Assembly (NCBI GenBank): GCA_964635545.1
Contig: CAZWOA010000040.1
Coordinates: 1-27,422 of the forward strand
Length of the DNA: 27,422 bases
Direction of reading: 5' to 3'
DNA from: JAGPIS01 sp964635545
GTDB lineage: Bacteria > Bacteroidota > Bacteroidia > Bacteroidales > Marinilabiliaceae
Part shown: one piece after another, positions 24,929 through 27,422 of the stretch
Layout of the letters: every line of letters begins with the position of its first letter
Position numbering within the stretch: position 1 is the first letter of the stretch
Position numbers and translations under genes: made by a program
Notes under the pieces: model-generated
Told to the model about the DNA's origin: nothing
What the model saw: the letters and a program-made list of their open reading frames with translations, nothing else
Databases searched by the model: none

Positions 24929-26752
24929 ATGTGTGGAATTATTGGCTACATAGGAGGACGCACCGCTTACAACATCCTTATTAAAGGGCTTCAGCGTCTT
25001 GAGTATCGTGGATACGACTCGGCAGGATTAGCACTGCTCAACCACAGCCTTCATATATACAAATGCAAAGGTCGCATCAAAGACCTTGAACAACAAACTG
25101 CAGGCCAACCAATATCGGGTACTGCCGGTATGGGGCATACACGCTGGGCAACACACGGCGCGCCAAGTGATACCAATGCGCACCCACAACTGTCGATGAA
25201 CGGCAAGATTGCAATTGTGCATAACGGTATAATTGAAAACTACGCCCATTTAAAAAAGGAGCTTACCAATCGTGGTTACACATTCAACAGCGACACCGAT
25301 ACTGAAGTGCTTGCCAACCTCATCGAAAATATCTATTTAGAAAATGAAGTAGAGGCCGAAATGGCTGTAAGACTTGCACTTACCAAAGTAGCAGGTGCAT
25401 ACGGCATAATAGTAATGTGCACCAACGAGCCAGATAAACTTATTGTGGCCCGCAACGGTAGTCCAATGGTGATAGGAATTGGCAGTCAGGAGTATTTTAT
25501 AGCATCCGACACCAATCCGATAGTAGAATATACCGATAGGATGGTGATATTGAAAGATGAAGAGGTGGCGGTGGTGAGCCGTGATGAGATACAACTCAAG
25601 AACCTATACAACGACTCAAAAACACCCAACATAGTGAAGATAGAGCCCGGCATCGAGAAATTCGACAAGGGAGGATATCCACACTTTATGCTCAAAGAGA
25701 TTCATGAGCAACCACTATCCATAAGCGACACATTCCGAGGTAGAATAGCACTCGACAGGTCTAAAATATTCCTTGGCGGCATAGCCGACGTGATGCCTCA
25801 ACTTGCTGCTGCACGCCGACTTATAATTGTGGCTTGTGGTACTTCATGGCACGCCGCATTGGTAGGCGAATACCTTTTCGAAGAGTTTGCACGCATACCG
25901 GTTGAAGTGGAGTACGCATCAGAATTCAGATACCGTAACCCAATAATAAATAAAGGTGATGTGGTGATTGCCATATCTCAAAGTGGTGAAACTGCCGATA
26001 CACTGGCTGCCATTAAATTGGCGCGCGAACAGGGAGCACTCATCATAGGCATATGCAACACGCCGGGCACATCCATACCACGCGAAACAGATGCCGGAGT
26101 TTACACCCACGCAGGTCCGGAGATTGGTGCAGCATCAACAAAAGCATTTACATCGCAGGTTACTGTGCTGGCAATGATGTCGTTGATGACAGGCAAGAAA
26201 CGTAATGTGCTTAGCGATGATGAGTACTACGAAATAATTGACGACCTGATAAAAACTCCTGAGAGAATTAAGGAGATAATTAATGGTGAGGAGAACAACA
26301 TAAAAAATATTGCCGAACTGTATAAAGATTCGGTGAATGCACTATATCTTGGTAGGGGCAATCTATTCCCGGTAGCTTTGGAAGGTGCCCTTAAACTTAA
26401 AGAGGTATCTAAAATTCATGCCGAAGGGTATCCGGCTGCCGAAATAAAACACGGCCCCATAGCCCTTATTGATGAGAATATGCCTGTGTTTGTGATAGCA
26501 ACAAAAGATAAGTCGTACGAAAAAATTATTAATAATATCCAGGAGGTTAAGGCTCGTAATGCAAAAGTGATAGCCATAGTTACCCAGGGAGATGAGATTA
26601 TACGCCGCATTGCCGACCATATAATAGAAGTGCCGGGATGCCATGAGTCGCTTGAGCCACTACTAACCGTGGTGCCGCTTCAACTTATAAGCTACCATAT
26701 TGCAGTGCTTAAAGGGTATGATGTGGACCGCCCGGGAAATTCAAAACAGTAA
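24929..26752 (+). CDS. glmS: glutamine-fructose-6-phosphate aminotransferase, unusual C-terminus
   Basis: Makes glucosamine-6-phosphate from fructose-6-phosphate and glutamine, the first step to UDP-GlcNAc. The N-terminal glutaminase domain starts with the catalytic Cys2 (MCGIIGYIG), with GLQRLEYRGYDSAG and GHTRWATHGAPSDTNAHPQ. Two SIS domains follow (IIVACGTSWHAALVGEYLFEE, AISQSGETADTLAAI; YLGRGNLFPVALEGALKLKE). The AEIKHGPIALIDE stretch supplies catalytic residues. The oddity is the tail: the family normally ends in DVDxPRNLAKSVTVE, whose lysine contacts the sugar, but this protein ends DVDRPGNSKQ and stops. Neither other frame restores the usual tail. It is 34 bases after the DUF4954 gene and probably cotranscribed. 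Otherwise all motifs look intact over 607 residues. Confidence 0.93.
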   Translation: MCGIIGYIGGRTAYNILIKGLQRLEYRGYDSAGLALLNHSLHIYKCKGRIKDLEQQTAGQPISGTAGMGHTRWATHGAPSDTNAHPQLSMNGKIAIVHNGIIENYAHLKKELTNRGYTFNSDTDTEVLANLIENIYLENEVEAEMAVRLALTKVAGAYGIIVMCTNEPDKLIVARNGSPMVIGIGSQEYFIASDTNPIVEYTDRMVILKDEEVAVVSRDEIQLKNLYNDSKTPNIVKIEPGIEKFDKGGYPHFMLKEIHEQPLSISDTFRGRIALDRSKIFLGGIADVMPQLAAARRLIIVACGTSWHAALVGEYLFEEFARIPVEVEYASEFRYRNPIINKGDVVIAISQSGETADTLAAIKLAREQGALIIGICNTPGTSIPRETDAGVYTHAGPEIGAASTKAFTSQVTVLAMMSLMTGKKRNVLSDDEYYEIIDDLIKTPERIKEIINGEENNIKNIAELYKDSVNALYLGRGNLFPVALEGALKLKEVSKIHAEGYPAAEIKHGPIALIDENMPVFVIATKDKSYEKIINNIQEVKARNAKVIAIVTQGDEIIRRIADHIIEVPGCHESLEPLLTVVPLQLISYHIAVLKGYDVDRPGNSKQ

Positions 26753-26810
26753 ATTTGGGATATCAATTTGCCAAATATGTTTGAATGCCGGGAAAGTGGC
26801 AATTATTACT

Positions 26811-26818
26811 TACTTTTG
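26811..26818 (+). promoter_or_regulatory. candidate -7 element for rbfA
   Basis: TACTTTTG is an exact TAnnTTTG match, 21 bases before the rbfA ATG at 26840. The nearest TTTG upstream (26780-26783) is 27 bases away, longer than usual, so the -33 box is uncertain. Confidence 0.4.
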
Positions 26819-26839
26819 TATTCTTAAACATTATTGATG

Positions 26840-27178
26840 ATGGAAAGTACAAGACAGAAGAAAATATCGCGACTATTGCAAAAGGAGATGAGTGAGATAT
26901 TGCAGCGCGACCTCCGTGAACTAACCCTTAACAGCTTGGTTACAGTTACTATGGCAAGGGTAACACCCGATTTGAGTCTGATAAGATATCACTTAAGCAT
27001 ATTCCCCACTGAGCGTAGTCAAGAGGTGCTCAAAAGCTTAAGAGAGAATATCTCGAGGGTAAGATACACGCTGGGACAACGGGTGGGAAAACAGTTGCGC
27101 ATCATTCCGGAGCCTGAGTTCTTCCTGGATGACAGCCTCGACTATCTTGAGAATATTGACCGACTGCTAAAGGAGTGA
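26840..27178 (+). CDS. rbfA: 30S ribosome-binding factor A
   Basis: Small KH-like protein that binds the maturing 30S subunit and helps 16S rRNA 5'-end processing, notably in the cold. The 112-residue reading starts MESTRQKKISRLLQKEMSEI at the ATG 26840; an ATG at 26837 and an in-frame TTG at 26834 are alternatives. Family features are the basic N-terminus, TVTMARVTPDLSLIRYHLSI, the RYTLGQRVGKQLRIIPEPEF stretch and the closing FLDDSLDYLENIDRLLKE. It is followed 3 bases later by a methyltransferase gene, so the two are likely in one transcript. Confidence 0.93.
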   Translation: MESTRQKKISRLLQKEMSEILQRDLRELTLNSLVTVTMARVTPDLSLIRYHLSIFPTERSQEVLKSLRENISRVRYTLGQRVGKQLRIIPEPEFFLDDSLDYLENIDRLLKE

Positions 27179-27181
27179 TAG

Positions 27182-27422
27182 ATGCAGTACGATCCTATTA
27201 AAAAATCGCTTGGCAAGGTATTTAACTCAACGCCATCGCTACGGGTACTGTTCTATAAGTTGCTCGATTTATTGCTGCTTCGCTCATGGCATATACGCAA
27301 AGATCTGAAAAAATGGCACCGCATTGCCGCGCCCGACTCAACGATAATGGATGCAGGCAGTGGTTTTGGGCAGTACAGCTATTTCTTGTCATCGTTGAGT
27401 AACAGGTACAATGTGCTTGCGG
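27182..27422 (+). CDS. class I SAM-dependent methyltransferase, N-terminal part (cut by window edge)
   Basis: An ATG 3 bases after the rbfA stop opens a frame that stays open to the window edge, about 80 codons. The translation begins MQYDPIKKSLGKVF and has a leucine-rich region (YKLLDLLLLRSWHIR). It then reaches IMDAGSGFGQYSYFLSS, the glycine-rich motif I of class I methyltransferases that binds S-adenosylmethionine. The substrate cannot be told from this part. Its tight spacing suggests cotranscription with rbfA; I recall a methyltransferase beside rbfA in other Bacteroidales. Confidence 0.7.
   Translation, partial: MQYDPIKKSLGKVFNSTPSLRVLFYKLLDLLLLRSWHIRKDLKKWHRIAAPDSTIMDAGSGFGQYSYFLSSLSNRYNVLA

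Overview
This 27.4 kb window is chromosomal housekeeping DNA from a Bacteroidota bacterium, most likely of the order Bacteroidales. The grounds are a complete gliding/type IX secretion core (porP/sprF-gldK-gldL-gldM-gldN), DUF4270 and DUF4954 family genes, very weak Shine-Dalgarno signals, and repeated matches to the Bacteroidota -7 promoter element TAnnTTTG. No rRNA, tRNA, CRISPR array, transposase or phage gene was seen.

Layout. (1) 136-1619, minus: mlaE-mlaF, the permease and ATPase of an MCE-type lipid transporter. (2) 1773-2861, plus: mannose-1-phosphate guanylyltransferase, which converges on gldN at a shared terminator. (3) 2915-8612, minus: the type IX secretion core. (4) 8769-12406, minus: topA, overlapped by 4 bases by a ureohydrolase-fold protein that has lost half of its metal ligands. 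(5) 12562-14910, plus: a class A penicillin-binding protein, convergent with radA/sms. (6) 14941-17607, minus: panC-panD, a terminator, then radA. (7) 17899-20388, plus: a secreted GH3 glycosidase with its own promoter and a strong terminator. (8) 20525-26752, plus: a half-length glycogen-synthase-like protein, a DUF4270 lipoprotein, a DUF4954 beta-helix protein and glmS. (9) 26840-end, plus: rbfA and the start of a SAM-dependent methyltransferase cut by the window edge.

How the genes fit together. Much of the window serves the cell envelope: MlaEF moves lipid, ManC makes GDP-mannose, PBP1A builds peptidoglycan, GlmS feeds amino sugars into it, and the T9SS exports proteins across the outer membrane with a GldLM motor in the inner membrane. 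TopA, RadA and RbfA are core DNA and ribosome genes, and PanC/PanD make pantothenate for coenzyme A.

The points most worth a second look are not new cassettes but altered members of known families: the degenerate ureohydrolase between topA and the T9SS operon; the half-length GT5 protein without its donor-binding domain; the uncharacterised DUF4270/DUF4954 pair beside glmS; and a GlmS whose normally near-invariant C-terminal tail is replaced by a short unrelated end. I found no clearly novel multi-gene defence or mobile system.
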